Part shown: positions 43,601-55,000 of the stretch, piece by piece
How positions within the stretch are numbered: the stretch's first letter is position 1
How the letters are laid out: each line of letters starts with the position of its first letter
Assembly (NCBI GenBank): GCA_009746045.1
Contig: RPFO01000950.1
Span: forward strand, 62,001-126,000
Reading direction: 5' to 3'
Source of the DNA: Mesostigma viride
Taxonomy: Eukaryota; Streptophyta; Mesostigmatophyceae; Mesostigmatales; Mesostigmataceae
Length of the DNA: 64,000 nt
The notes under the pieces: generated by a model
What the model was told of the DNA's origin: nothing
Seen by the model: only the letters and a program-made list of their open reading frames with translations
Databases searched by the model: none
Made by a program: the position numbers and the translations under genes

Positions 43601-44116
43601 ATGGCGCCGAGGCGTGGACACTCACAGACACAATGGCAGCTAAGCTAGACAGCACGGTTTACAGGATGCTGCGACAGGTCCTGAATGTAGGGTTTTCCCA
43701 GCGTAGGTCATTAGAGTCTTTGTATCAAGGTATGCCTCGTATTTCGGACGAGATTAGGCAGCGTAGGATATAGCATTTGTAGGACATCTTGCTCGCACCA
43801 GCCAGGTCGACACCGCCCTTGGTCTGGCCCGCCCCCAGCGGCTTGGCAACCAGGGCGGCATTTTTCGACCTGGCCTGGCCCCAAGGACATTCCTGAAAGG
43901 GTAGGTAAACATGCCATGAACTACACCCAGATGTTGCTGGCCGACTTAGTGGTCCCAGCTCAGTTTGAACACCGCATCCACTCCCTCTCCCTTCTTTGGA
44001 CTGCCATGCAGAACAAGAAGCGGTGGCAGAAGATCGTCCAGGCTCACACGCCAGCCCGTGCATGTGGGCAAGCCACCTCCCCCCAAGAGGAGGAGGCGGT
44101 TTTTTTTTTTTTTTAA
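40632..44116 (+). pseudogene. broken non-LTR retrotransposon ORF2 (endonuclease and reverse transcriptase)
   Basis: Read 5' to 3' with frame changes. The C-terminal half of an AP-type endonuclease is split over two frames at 40899-41303 (LLDANATL, then NDNTPLFSAFLRDSG, LDYVVVRQ, CSDHRLVRVTIR); its N-terminal half is missing. A linker follows, then reverse transcriptase from 41848 (FTLKELDGALARLRYDAAVG, ADHLSAELLK, NYRGVCLQ), changing frame at about 42285 and again at about 42410. The core frame 42360-43154 has VDYIKAFDTV, QGCVLSPYLF and the catalytic YADD at about 42833. Beyond a 43.15-43.5 kb insertion the thumb/tail resumes (LTYGAEAWTLTDT, RMLRQVL, ISDEIRQRRI). It ends in a T-run at 44100. 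At least four lesions make it non-functional. Clade looks L1-like because an RRM-type ORF1 is nearby. Confidence 0.88.
43145..43500. mobile_element. insertion with (TTAA)n boundaries inside the LINE
   Basis: The reverse transcriptase frame stops at a TTAATTAATTAA run (43152). It is followed by the CTCCCGTTGGGGAGTCACGG motif seen at 26.3 and 28.4 kb, a second TTAA run (43215-43234), then TAGACACGTGACTGCGT as at 30.5 kb. The RT tail resumes at about 43500. Small ATGGATGG and ATCTATCT repeats fill the rest. Confidence 0.6.
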
Positions 44117-46200
44117 TGAGTAGTGTAGTTAGGATTTTCTAGACTAGATTGCTTAGCGTTAGGATAGTTCGATTACGCGGCTCCCTCCACCTCCACCCCC
44201 CATCAAGGAATATGTGATACATGATCTCCCCACGGAGCTAGGTATGTTATAATTTAATTTAATTTTTTTACCTGATGCAAAGCCAGCTTGTCCTGAATCT
44301 TTTTCCTTAACGTACACTGTGACACGCAACGGACTAACGGTTCACAACAATGTTCAATGTCTCACTTACACACAAATGGCATCACATGTCCCCTAATTAC
44401 GTACTAATTGACAATGACTGTTGTGGATACAGCAGGGGTGTTTGTACTACCCCTGCTGGCCTTTCCTGCGCTGGTTGTCTCCTTGATAACGTCGAGGCCC
44501 GTACTTATGTGCCGGCAAATGGACAAAAGGGTCTTCCCCTAGATTAAGATCCCGCGCTGCAATCAGGAAATGTACAGGGAACATTGAAAAAATTCATAAA
44601 GCTTGTGTCCGGCCAGGAATAGTTGTACATCTCGATAGGCGACGGCCTATGGGTCCGAAAAGCGAGCACAATATTGCAGCAGCGTACAATCCATTTCTGG
44701 CCTTGCTGTGCTTTGCATGCAAAAGAAACAACCTGCTTCCCTAGAATGGAAGCCCACCTTCCTGGAAGCACGCTAAAGCAACTACCTGTCCAGCCAACCC
44801 CTACCTGGGTGGCTGGGGTACAGGTGCCAGCACAATTTTCTTTTTTTTTGTGTGCTATACGGCGTTGCATTCTCCGCTCAGCAGGTTAGTCATAGATAAA
44901 ATGAGCATAGCTCACCAAATGCTGTTGCCCCGTTCGCACTCTGGCACAGCTCTATCATCATGGTTAAGCCAATAGGTGGGTGGGTGGGTGGGTGGGTGCA
45001 GGCTTGAAGCCTGCAGTCGCCTGGCAAAACCAGATTGATGATCGCTTGCGGCTCATGCCTCGATTGCAAGATGTGAAACATCAATTGTAATGAACTAAAA
45101 GCACGTGACTGCACTTCACAGGAGCAGAAATCCTCAAGATGAAATGGGTCGTGGAATGGGGTGCCTATCTAACTTACATCTTACTGGCATAGTTGTCTCA
45201 CTTCATCTAACTTCTAGAGTTGTAGGATTGAGGGCGCCACAGCCCAGACCATTATGTTTACCATATTTTGTAACACGCAGGTCCTCCACCGACTGGAGGG
45301 TGGTAGCCTTCATGGCCCCTTCTCGGACACAACATCTTTGATGCTGCACGTCCAGGGGCAGCCCACTACTCTACTTCTTCAACACGGCTGCAGGCCGTGG
45401 CTTGGTCACATACGTGATGAGCCGGTGGACCCATTTGTCAAACATGCCTGCACGGGCCACATAAGAACGGTGTCGAAACCACACCGTGAGCACAGAATAG
45501 GGCATCCACAGCGCACGGGTAATGATGGGCAGGGGCAGCCGGAAGCTTGGTCAAGTTTATGATGCGATCAAATATTAGATGTGATCCTCCAGACGTGCAA
45601 AGATTGTGACATGGCGATCTCAGATGCACTGGCAGCGGCACCCTTGCTCCATTCTGCCCTGGCCGTAAAATGTTCGCGCAAATCCTACAGTACACGCACA
45701 TCCTACAGTACACGCACATCCTACAGTCCATGCACATCCTACAGTGCAGACACATCCTATTGTTCGTGCCCCGTGTATGTCATCGTCACATTTGCTTGAG
45801 AATCCATGAGACTAGCGGTTGTCCGCGGTGGGGTCCGCTGGGGAGCCAGCTGGAGCCGGATCCGCAGGCAACAAGAGGCGCTTGCTAGAAGTGCAACAAG
45901 CCCTGGCAACAAGGGGCGCTTGCAAGTTGCCACTGTGAAGAGATCCACTCTGGTTGCCTCACCGTTTCCTAAGACGCGCTGGCCCTGCAAGCACTGGGAA
46001 CACTTCAACTACGAGACAGGGAGCGGGCCCACCCGCCAGCTGCCACAACGTGCATTCCGTCATGCACGTCGTCTCTCGGCTGATCAATGCCTCATCCTGT
46101 CTGCCTGCAGTGCTGTCGGTGTCAGCCACTGTGAGGCCCTAGCTCATGAAACAGGCGCCGACCGCCATCCAGTCCTTGTCCCTCCTCTCTCTCACTCACT
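44117..46200. other. intergenic region after the LINE, with possible last ERGIC exon
   Basis: Lower GC than the gene regions. Frames at 44350-44547 (+) and 44544-44870 (-) are protein-like in length only. A (TGGG)n run lies at 44981-44997. The terminal exon of the minus-strand ERGIC gene should lie here. A candidate starts near 45590 on the minus strand after GGAG (SHLIFDRIINLTKLPAAP), with the right phase but weak similarity; another candidate lies near 46120. I cannot decide between them. Confidence 0.35.
45683..45757. repeat. 17-18-bp repeat, 4-5 copies
   Basis: Degenerate units of CATCCTACAGTACACGCA near the putative 3' end of the minus-strand ERGIC gene. Confidence 0.85.
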
Positions 46201-46203
46201 CAC

Positions 46204-48760
46204 CCATGACCGCAAAGGATCCGCCGACCACCGCGCAGATGCGCGTGAGGAAGTGCCGGAAAGGCTGCCGCGTCTCCTTGATGGACACCGTGATGGGCGA
46301 CAGGTCGTATAGGAAGTATACCGCTGTGTGTGTGGGGGGGGGGGCAGCCGCACATGTGACGGGGTGTGAGGGGATGTGGATGGCAGATGGAGGCACGTCA
46401 GCGGACCGGGGGGGGTATAAGAGTTCATTCAAACTCGCAACAAAGGTAAGGCAGCGTTACTGTGATCACTGCCGTAGAGACACTTTCTGCGGAAGACACT
46501 TTCCCAAAAGACCGCAAGCAAGTCCCCGCCACCCACATGCATCCACGGAATCATGGGCGTGTCCGCCACCCACATGCATCCACGGAATCATGGGCGTGTC
46601 CGCCACCCACATGCATCCACGGAATCATGGGCGTGTCCGCCACCCACATGCATCCACGGAATCATGTGCGTGTCCGCCACCCACATGCATCCACGGAATC
46701 ATGTGCGTGTCCGCCACCCACATGCATCCACGGAATCATGGGCGTGTCCGCCACCCACATGCATCCACGGAATCATGGGCGTGTCCGCCACCCACATGCA
46801 TCCACGGAATCATGGGCGTATCCGGGACTCTTTCCTTCCCGAATGGATCGTTGCCACAATCGATGCCACACTAGGTCGGCCCCATTAGCCTGACCAAACA
46901 GCCCTCTTCCCAGCCTATACGCGCAGCACAACCCGACAGCACCATGACATCATAAAGCGCAACTTGGGCATTCCCGGTGCGTCCAGCGGCCCACCTGGCA
47001 GGGAGCCGCCCCCCAGCAGGGTGCTGGCCTTGGTGGGCGTGAAGAACTCGGTAACGCTGTACTGGTTGGTGGGGATGACGCTGCCGGACAGCGACACGTA
47101 CGTGGTGGGAACAACCTGTGGGCGGGGACGGGGCAACAGGGGGCACGCGCAGGACCAGGAGACAAGGGGGCACGCGCGGGTAGGCAGTGGCATGGGTGTC
47201 ACGGGGGTGGGCACTCCGCATGACCTGGCGCCAACATGCAGGAGGGGGAGAGGCGGAATAGTGAGATGACGTTGTTCAAGGTGACGCGTAGCCAATGGCT
47301 GTAAACAGCAACCCTTCCAAGCCCACATACCAAGCCGCGGGCATGTACACAGAAAGACTTGAAAAGCGGTTGCTGGGAGATGGTGCGATGGCCAAAAAGA
47401 AAATGCTGACATGTGGCAGTAATGGTTAAGAAAGGGCTGGCATGCCGCAGTAATGGTAAAGAAAGGGCGGGCACGGGACATGGCCGGCGCAAGCATGAGC
47501 AACGAGCTGGTAATTGCGTGAGAGAAGCAGCTACTTTCGCTAGCAAGCTGCCAGGAGCTGCCACACACCATGAGGAAGTACTTTCATTTTACCCGATACC
47601 AGCAAGCAAGGGGAATCACCACTTCATTAGCGTAGTGCGGTGGCAACACGCCCCTTGAGTTTGTGCCCATAAGCACGCAAGCAAGCGGAAACATTCCTTT
47701 CGATAGCAAGCGCCAGCACGAACCTTAAGGAAGTACTTGAACGTGCCACCCGTCTGCTCCCTGGTCACCACCCTGTGGTACCCGTCCAGGGGGTTGTGTA
47801 TGCCCGGGAACTCAGGGCCAAAGGAGACCGAGTGGATATAGTGTGTGACGTTGACCAGGTTCACGTTGGGGAAGACCTGTTGCAGCACGTAGAAGCTCTG
47901 GCTGTGCACGCTGATGTGGAAGTTGCCCGCCACGCGCTCCACGTCCAGGTGGCCGTGCACCTGCCAGGTGGCACGCCAGCGCCAATGCAACAGCACATAA
48001 CATGCATGATCAAGGGTGGGGAGTGCCAGTGTGAGGGGGGGCAGTGATGGGGCAGGGGGGCTGGGCACGCTGGAAACTTGACTAACCCATGGCAGCGCTT
48101 GCTGCTTGGTCTGCTTTTCCTCCCAAATGCATTTTCCTCATGCACATCCATTGTGAGGGTGGCATGTTCGGATGAGCCGCCTCCTGCTCCCAATTCCGTC
48201 GGCGCACACCACACTGTTAGGAATAGACTGCCACCAATTAGCAAGAGGAGAAGCCTGATGATGCGCGCGTGACTACGGCACACTCTGTTGGCCGATTCCC
48301 GAACATACAGTATGACAGCTAATATGCGTATACTAGACAACGGAAGGGCTGGTTATCTTGCACACTACGTCGGCCCTGCACACCAGAGCACCGCCAGTGC
48401 TCCACCCATCTGGTCCCTGCTATCCACCCAGCACCCACCCCCTACCCAGCACCCGCCGCCTAGCCAGCACCCTCCACCTATGTGCAACCTGTCACCTTCC
48501 CAACACCCGCCACCTACTTGCCAGCTATCACCCACCCGGCAACCGCCACCTATAGGCCACCCCCAACCCCACAACTACCGCCTGGATACCAGCTGTCACC
48601 TACTTGGCAGCTGCCACCTACTTGCCAGCTGTCACCTACCCGGCACCCCTCTGCGGCCGCCAGTGCTCGCTCGATCTTGCGCACCGTGTCGCCGTGCATC
48701 TGCAGGTGCTGCCGCATATGTGCTGAGTGTGTGTGGTGGGGGGAGAGGACCAGGGAGTGG

Positions 48761-48792
<32 letters not shown>

Positions 48793-51464
48793 AAATGGGG
48801 GACAGGGGGTTCACGCACAAGCTCACGGGCGTCAGCGGCAGGCATGTGCACACACGTGTGTGTGTGTGTGTGTGTGCACTTGAGTTTGTGCGTACGTGCA
48901 TGCACACCAAACACTTGCTCGGCAGTGCCCCGAGTGTGCACGCGCTTTGTCTGGTCCCACGCAAAAGCGCGTCACAAGATCCGCACGTGTGCGCGCGTGC
49001 AGTACGGCGAGGGTGACGCATGCATGAGGACATAGGGTCTACAAGCGCGTTGCTGGTGGACCCCGAGACCATGAGCAGCGGTCTGCAGGGACCTCCGTGC
49101 CACGGCTGCCATCGCATGCAAACAACTCCCCAGCCGATGCGGTATCAAGCCATGGGGGGGGGGGGGGGGGGGGGGGGGGCAGGGTCCCTTCCCCGCCATG
49201 CCTGTCTTTCACTTTTGTGCCCAATCTCCAGCCACAACTGCACCCCACACACACATTACTGCACCCCCACCCACCCACCCACCCACCCACCCACCCACCC
49301 ACCCACCCACCCACCCACCCACCCACCCACCCACCCACCCACCCACCCACCCACACCCACCCACACAAACTACCGCACCCTCCATCCCCCCCCACGGGCC
49401 ACACCGCGCCCACCTGCTGCGTACTGCTCCTCCCCGGTGCTGTCTTTCACGCCGTCACTCACCCCCCATTACCCCACCCCTAGTCCCCACTGCCTCCATC
49501 CCCCCACTACCCCACTGCGCCCACCTGCTGCATCGTTCTCGTCCCCGTGGTCGTGTTTCACCGAGTCTCCCACCTCCTCCACGCTCCAGGTCATGGCCAC
49601 GCCATTGCGGTCCAGGTGAACCTGCCAGGGGGGGGGAAGTGGGCAGGGGGAGGAGGAGGAGCGGGCGATGCCATGCAGCAAGGTGAAGCAGGAGCAAGCG
49701 CGTGTTTATACTAGCGCGTGCCTAGATACTACTAGGACGGGTCGTACGAGGACCGGGTCTTACGAGGATGAGATGTGTCCACCACCTGACATGACCGCAT
49801 GACACAACCCGTGTGTTCTGCCTACCCACACGCCTTTGCCCCACCATTCGATCTTGCCATCCCTGCCCACACTTCCACCTGGGCCGCACTTCGCTGCGTC
49901 GCAAGGGTTTGTTTTCCTCCCAGCCTGGTGAGAAAAAGGGTGACCTTAGCTATGTAATGATAAGCAGACCTGCCTCACCCGGCGATGCCATCACCCCACC
50001 GCGTGCCCACCTTGTAGATGTTGCTGGTGATGTCTACTTCATGCTTGCCAGACATGTCCAACGCATCCAGCGACAGCACTGCGCAGTGAGGGAGACGCAG
50101 TAAGAGGGGCACGCAGTGAAGGGGCACGCGGTCAAGGGGCATTTAGTAAAGCGACGCGGAGGGTAGAGCCATGAACAGGCGTGATGGCACAGGGTGGCGT
50201 GCCCACATGCAGTGTCCGCCATGTTGAGCCACAAGTGCGCACAGGAACGGCCCCCGCGATGGGGTGCGGTGGCGTGCGGCAGCACGTGGGGAACCGGTGG
50301 AGGCGCGGCATGCGTGCTCGCCATGGGATAAAAATAGGCAGACAAGGTGACTGTTTGAGTGGATGATGATCTATCGCCACGCGCCATACTTCCACCCAAT
50401 GGGAAGGGCTCGCTATCGCGAAGCCTAGTGTGAGTGGATGACCCCCCCCTTGTCCACTTACCAATGCAGGGCAGTGAGGGGAAGGTAATGTTGATATAAA
50501 TAGGCAGCGTCTCCCCCCTCGTCAGGTCCACTGACATCTGATGCCAGCACAAGCCAACACACGATGCAAACAGTTGACAAATCAGGCAGAACAAGGGGTT
50601 AGCAGCCAATAGTAAGTCATCTGCGCATCCATTACCCTCTCTTCTTGGGAAAGAATTCTTTTGGAAAACACGCACACACATGGGGAAACACTCACTTCTT
50701 TGGAGAAACACACATTTTGGGCAAAAACATTCACACACAAAAGAGGCAGTTGCCATGGCAACCCACCTCATGCTTTGCAGTCGTCGTCAGATAGGCAGAC
50801 AGCTCGGTGACGAAAAGCGTCACGATGAGCACCACGCCAAATATAGTCACTGCATGACGCGCCCGGGCAAGGTGCCGTGGAAGAGGGTGCGCAGAAGTAG
50901 GCGGGGCGAGTAGATGTTAGCAGCTAGCGTTACCAATGCATTGAGGGATCAGCCATGCCAAACCGCGAAGCTTTCGCCACGTTTCAGGACCTAACGCTGC
51001 CGGCGCTCTACGCGAAGAGCTCCTGCCCCTACTTTCGAGTTCCTAAACATCTGCTTAGGAGTTTGTAACATATTATTTTTCCTTCTTTTTTCTGTGGGTT
51101 GGAGCGCAACGGCGTTGGGCCAAATCGAACTCCAGTGACAAGTAACACTTTTTCTCAGTGGTGCTCGACAAATCAACTCCCATCACGAATTTTCAAGCTA
51201 TTCAAACTATGTAAAGATGTTTTCTGTCAGGAAAAGAACTCGCATCCAACTTGTGTACCCGACACTCGCGCTAATTCCGCGTGACTAACTGTAACAAGTG
51301 GGCAGGCCGGGTGCACAGCAAGCAGCAGCCGCGGTGGCGTACCCTAGCTCCATTCGCCTCCAGCACTTACCAAGAGCCCCTGAACTTGTCTTTTGGGTTA
51401 GATGTTCTTCTGTCCTGGGAAATGCGTCCAACTTTGAAATGGCTTGCCATTTTGTTCGCTTCAT
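46204..51464 (-). CDS. ERGIC/Erv46-family ER-Golgi cargo receptor, minus-strand paralog
   Basis: Erv41/Erv46-type proteins cycle in COPII/COPI vesicles between ER and Golgi and bind luminal cargo. Exons in order: 51464-51371, 50849-50767, 50537-50462, 50078-50011, 49621-~49525, 48699-48640, 47960-47724, 47115-46995, 46323-46204. Phases match except across exon 5/6, where the 3' edge of exon 5 is unsettled (GTGGGC gives phase 1; a GTAGTG further on gives phase 0). Seen: SKLDAFPRTEEHLTQKTSSG, TM1 (TIFGVVLIVTLFVTEL), VDLTRGETLPIYINITFPSL, LSLDALDMSGKHEVD, an acidic/His linker, then EGCR-VHGHLDVERVAGNFHISV, SVSFGPEFPGIHNPLDGYHR, VPTTYVSLSG, AVYFLYDLSPI and TM2 (FLTRICAVVGGSFAVMG). The C-terminal tail exon was not placed. 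Its motifs differ from the divergent neighbour (LDALDMSGKHEVD versus [14 protein letters not shown]), so this is an old paralog. Confidence 0.88.
46521..46822. repeat. 37-bp minisatellite, ~8 copies
   Basis: Unit with core CCACCCACATGCATCCACGG, phase 37 bp (46531 to 46568). Variants GTGTGCG or GTGGGCG. It lies in the intron between the last two placed ERGIC exons. The minus (sense) strand of the unit has no AG. Confidence 0.95.
48400..48640. repeat. degenerate array of donor-like GTAGGTG units
   Basis: On the minus strand the exon 48699-48640 ends at CGG|GTAGGTGACAGCTGGC. It is followed by a string of related 12-25-bp units (AAGTAGGTGGCAGCTGCC, AAGTAGGTGACAGCTGG, ATAGGTGGCGGTTGCC and so on) that decay with distance from the exon. 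At least five keep a usable-looking GTAGGTG. Confidence 0.8.
48757..49358. repeat. cluster of homopolymer and simple repeats
   Basis: Poly-G of about 30 (48761-48791), (GT)n near 48857-48874, poly-G of about 23 (49157-49179) and (CCCA)n of about 95 bp (49262-49356). All lie in the intron between ERGIC exons 5 and 6 on the minus strand. Long G-runs are error-prone in assembly, so exact lengths are doubtful. Confidence 0.9.
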
Positions 51465-52016
51465 CCTGATCCCAACACCGTAGTGCAATGCTACGAGCCT
51501 TCTCTTTGGCTCTAGGTAGGTGACTAGTCGGCAGTAAAGAGGAACATAGGCGACATAAATATTAGTAAAAATGCCATTTAGTTTCTGGAGGAAACGAGCA
51601 TTTCACGAGATGCCACCACACTAGGGTTGGGCAGCCATTTCCCGTTTTCATTCTCCATCGATGTGCAAAAGTCTGGCAAGCCAAGCCCGATTCGTTGCAC
51701 TCTCACAGGGACCCTTTTACCGGACCGTGCCAAGAATTCGCGTCGCAGGCGATGCCAACGCAGCAGCGATCAGACCCTGGACGGATTCACGGGTGATGCT
51801 GCCTCGGACGTCCAGCATGGCAACAGTTCGTGAGGCTTCTACAGTATACTGAAGCTTTTTTGCAGCACGGGGTACAGTACCGGGAAGGCCGCGGGAGTCA
51901 CCTAACGCCATTTATTAAGCTGCTCTCGTATGTTTGAAGTGGCACGGGCAGCTGAAAAATGGCGGTGATGCAAGTTTAGATATCAAGGCTGTGACGAACG
52001 CCTGCAGTTGTTCGAA
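51465..52016. promoter_or_regulatory. bidirectional promoter region between two ERGIC genes
   Basis: The ATG codons of the minus-strand (51464) and plus-strand (52017) ERGIC genes are 552 bp apart, so both promoters and both 5' UTRs must fit here unless upstream non-coding exons exist. No clear TATA box or shared symmetric motif was seen. The plus-strand ATG is preceded by CAGTTGTTCGAA, which could be the end of a 5' UTR intron acceptor. Confidence 0.55.
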
Positions 52017-55000
52017 ATGGAGGCTTTAAATAAGCTCAAGAGTTTTGATGCATATCCAAAGATCAATGAGGATTTTTACAGTCGGACCTTCACGGGGGGG
52101 CTGATTACCATCGTGTCTTCAATCATAATGGTTATGTTGTTTTTCTCAGAGCTTGGTACGTCGGCAGCGTTCGGCTTTCACCTCTCAGTATAAGCACGGC
52201 ATCAACATATCTGATTTGAGAACTTTCTGCGGGCACATTGGTGCAAGCTCCCATGCGCATGGCGTACACTACTGTTCGATGTGTTATTGCTATGGGGAAG
52301 CGAGGGGGCTAGGTTTAGGTTTAGGTCTTACGGACGTCTTTTTGCGAGCTTTTCCTGCGCACCCCGCGCTCTAAATTTGCAGGTCTTTACCTGAGTACGG
52401 TCACCGTTTCCGAGCTATTTGTTGACACTTCTCGCGGTGAAAGTCTTCAAATCAACGTAGGTGGCAATGCAACTTTTCATTCTTTCTCTTACCTGTGCAA
52501 TGTCCTGCATGTAACCTTAGCGTGTTTGCATCCCTTTGCTGATTGGCCACAACGTCTGCATTAGTCTTCGGCCACGCTCTGTAGAGAAGAGTGGCAACTG
52601 GTGGACCAGTATGCCCGCTTGAAGGGAAAGCCTGTTGGACATGTGGCGTGAAATTCTCCGGGTGCGTAGCAGCGATACCGTTGCATGTCGTCATGCCGTT
52701 TAGTGTTCTCTCGTTGGGGGGGGGGCTGATATACTACCAAGCAAATGAACAGTGACACGGTTGGCTGGAGTGCTTGGGTCGAGTTGACAGCAAGACGGTC
52801 TTTCTGCCCTCAAGGATTCCATTCATAGCCCTCGAGGATTCTACTTTCCACATCTCTCAAAGTACTTGCACTAGAGATATATGCTAGTTATCAGAATATG
52901 CTAGTTGCCATGCCCTTGGCCCCACTTGTCAGGTGTAGGCCAGGTGTTATTCATGCATTGGTCAGGCAGCTGACAGGCACTCAGTAGAGCAGGTTGAGAC
53001 ATGGGGCGTTCTGATCCTGGTTGCTGCAGTAGTCTGGTTTTGATCGCAAGGCAGCAAGCGCAGTCAAGTTAGAATGCGAGTTGAAGCTGTGTTGGAGTGC
53101 GGACCGCCACCTGCTGGCCGGCGCCTGTGGCCACTAAACGGCACATGTGCCAGCTAAACTGTATTTATTTTCATCACCATAAGTGAAGGAGTGGGGGAAG
53201 AGTGGGTTGTGTGTGCTCCCCTTCCTCCCTCCGCTCCCCGCCTTGTCCACTTCTTGCGCCACTTCCTCTGTTCACGCTTTCGCTTCCTCCACCCCTTGGC
53301 CCCGTTCCCCCTTCCCCCACCCTTTTTTGCAGCCTGATCTGACCTTCCCGCACCTGCCCCCTCCACCTCCCTTCCTCCGTCCCTTGTCCCCCTTTTCTTC
53401 CTCCCCCTTGTCCGCAGCTGGACCTGACCTTCCCGCCCCCCCCCCCCCCCTCCTGCCTTCCTCCGTCCCTTGCCCCCGTTCTCCCTTCCCCCCCCTTGCC
53501 CGCAGCTGGACCTGACCTTCCCGCACCTGCCCTGCTCTGTGCTCAGCCTTGACGCGATGGACATCAGCGGCGCGCAGCACCTGGACGTGGTGAGATGTCA
53601 CTGTAGCGCGTGCACTATATCGTGCGCACGAGTAGGGTAGGGGTCCAATCACTCTAGCGTACACACGCACATGGATACAACTACGGATGCCATGGCCCTG
53701 TCTCCGCAGGATTGTGGGGATTACTGCAGCCTTGCAGATGCGCCTGTAATCTCTATGCTCTTGCGCCCAGACATACGACAGCTTGCATGGCTGGGCCTGC
53801 AATTGCCATTGAGGTGCTGTGGCATTGCCACCAAGTTGCGGTGGCGTTGCTGGGGCGCTGGGTATAGACTGGGAGAGGTGGCAGCTGCGATGGCAGTCAT
53901 TTGAGCGTTCTGATCCCCCAGCACCCCTTACCTGGCCCCCTCCCCCCCCCCACCGGTGCTCTCCCCCCCTGGCTGCGCCTGCCAGGTCCACAACGTATTC
54001 AAGCGGAGACTGGACAGCCGCGGGCAGGCAATCGACACGGGCACCAAGCACGACCTGGGGGGTGAGGAGGTGAGGGGGCACATGATTGACAAGGGTGCTT
54101 CCACTGTAGCGGGGGGCGCGGAAGCCGTGGCAGCTAGTGATGCTCGTGCCGTCACGTGGGTGCCTTGCGCTGGGGATGCGGTGGCGGAGGGGAAGGATGT
54201 CAAGAGGGAGGCGGTGGAGGCGGAAGTACGTCAGAGAGAGGTGGTGGAGGGGGGAGGTGGTGGAGGAGGGAGGTGGGGGGGGGAGAGGGGGGGAGGGGGC
54301 AGGTGGTGGAGGGGGCAGGTGTGGAGTGGGGAGGTGGTGGAGGGGGCAGGTGGCGTAGGGGGAAGGTGGTGGAGGAGGGAGGAGTGGATCGGGGGCAGCA
54401 GCCCGGCCATGGCCTCCGGTACCATTGACAATGTGGTGCTGCCTTACGGGTAGCAGGCGGCTGCACCAGGGGCGGCCTCTGAGTGAGCACAGCAGTCGCG
54501 TGTGGGTCATTGCGGTTGCGTGTGGTCTCAGCGCTGTTGCCACCTGGGCACGGGCATCGCAGGCGATGTTCCCAGGTGTCACTTTTGTGCAGCACCATGG
54601 CGCATCTGCCCACGTTTGCACACGGAGGCACACCACCGCGCGGTGCCCATTGGCTGTGGACATCCCCAGGGTTGCGACGCGCCAGCTACCGTGCCTCGTC
54701 TCCTCCCTGTGTCCGTGCTCGTGTGTTTAATGCTGCCAACGGCTTCCCTCTCCCCCCCTCCCCCCCTCCCCCTCTCCCCCTCTCCCCCTCTCCCCTCTCC
54801 CCCTCTCCCCCTCTCCCCCTCTCCCCTCTCCCCCTCTCCCCCTCTCCCCTCTCCCCCTCTCCCCTCTCCCCTCTCCCCTCTCCCCTCTCCCCCTCTCCTC
54901 TCCCCTCTCCCCTCTCCCCCTCTCCCCCTCTCCCCTCTCCCCTCTCCCCCTCTCCCCTCTCCCCCTCTCCCCCTCCCCTCTCCCCCTCTCCCCCTCTCCC

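Noticed and set aside
44350-44870. Short frames with cysteine-rich or aromatic content on both strands
   Set aside because: No start context, splice support or family motif; left as intergenic.
45806-46312. 168-codon plus-strand frame
   Set aside because: Overlaps, antisense, a well supported ERGIC exon (46204-46323) and has no recognisable motif.
52311-52330. Telomere-like TTTAGGTTTAGGT near the ERGIC3 start
   Set aside because: Only two imperfect units inside an intron; not TTTAGGG and not at a chromosome end.
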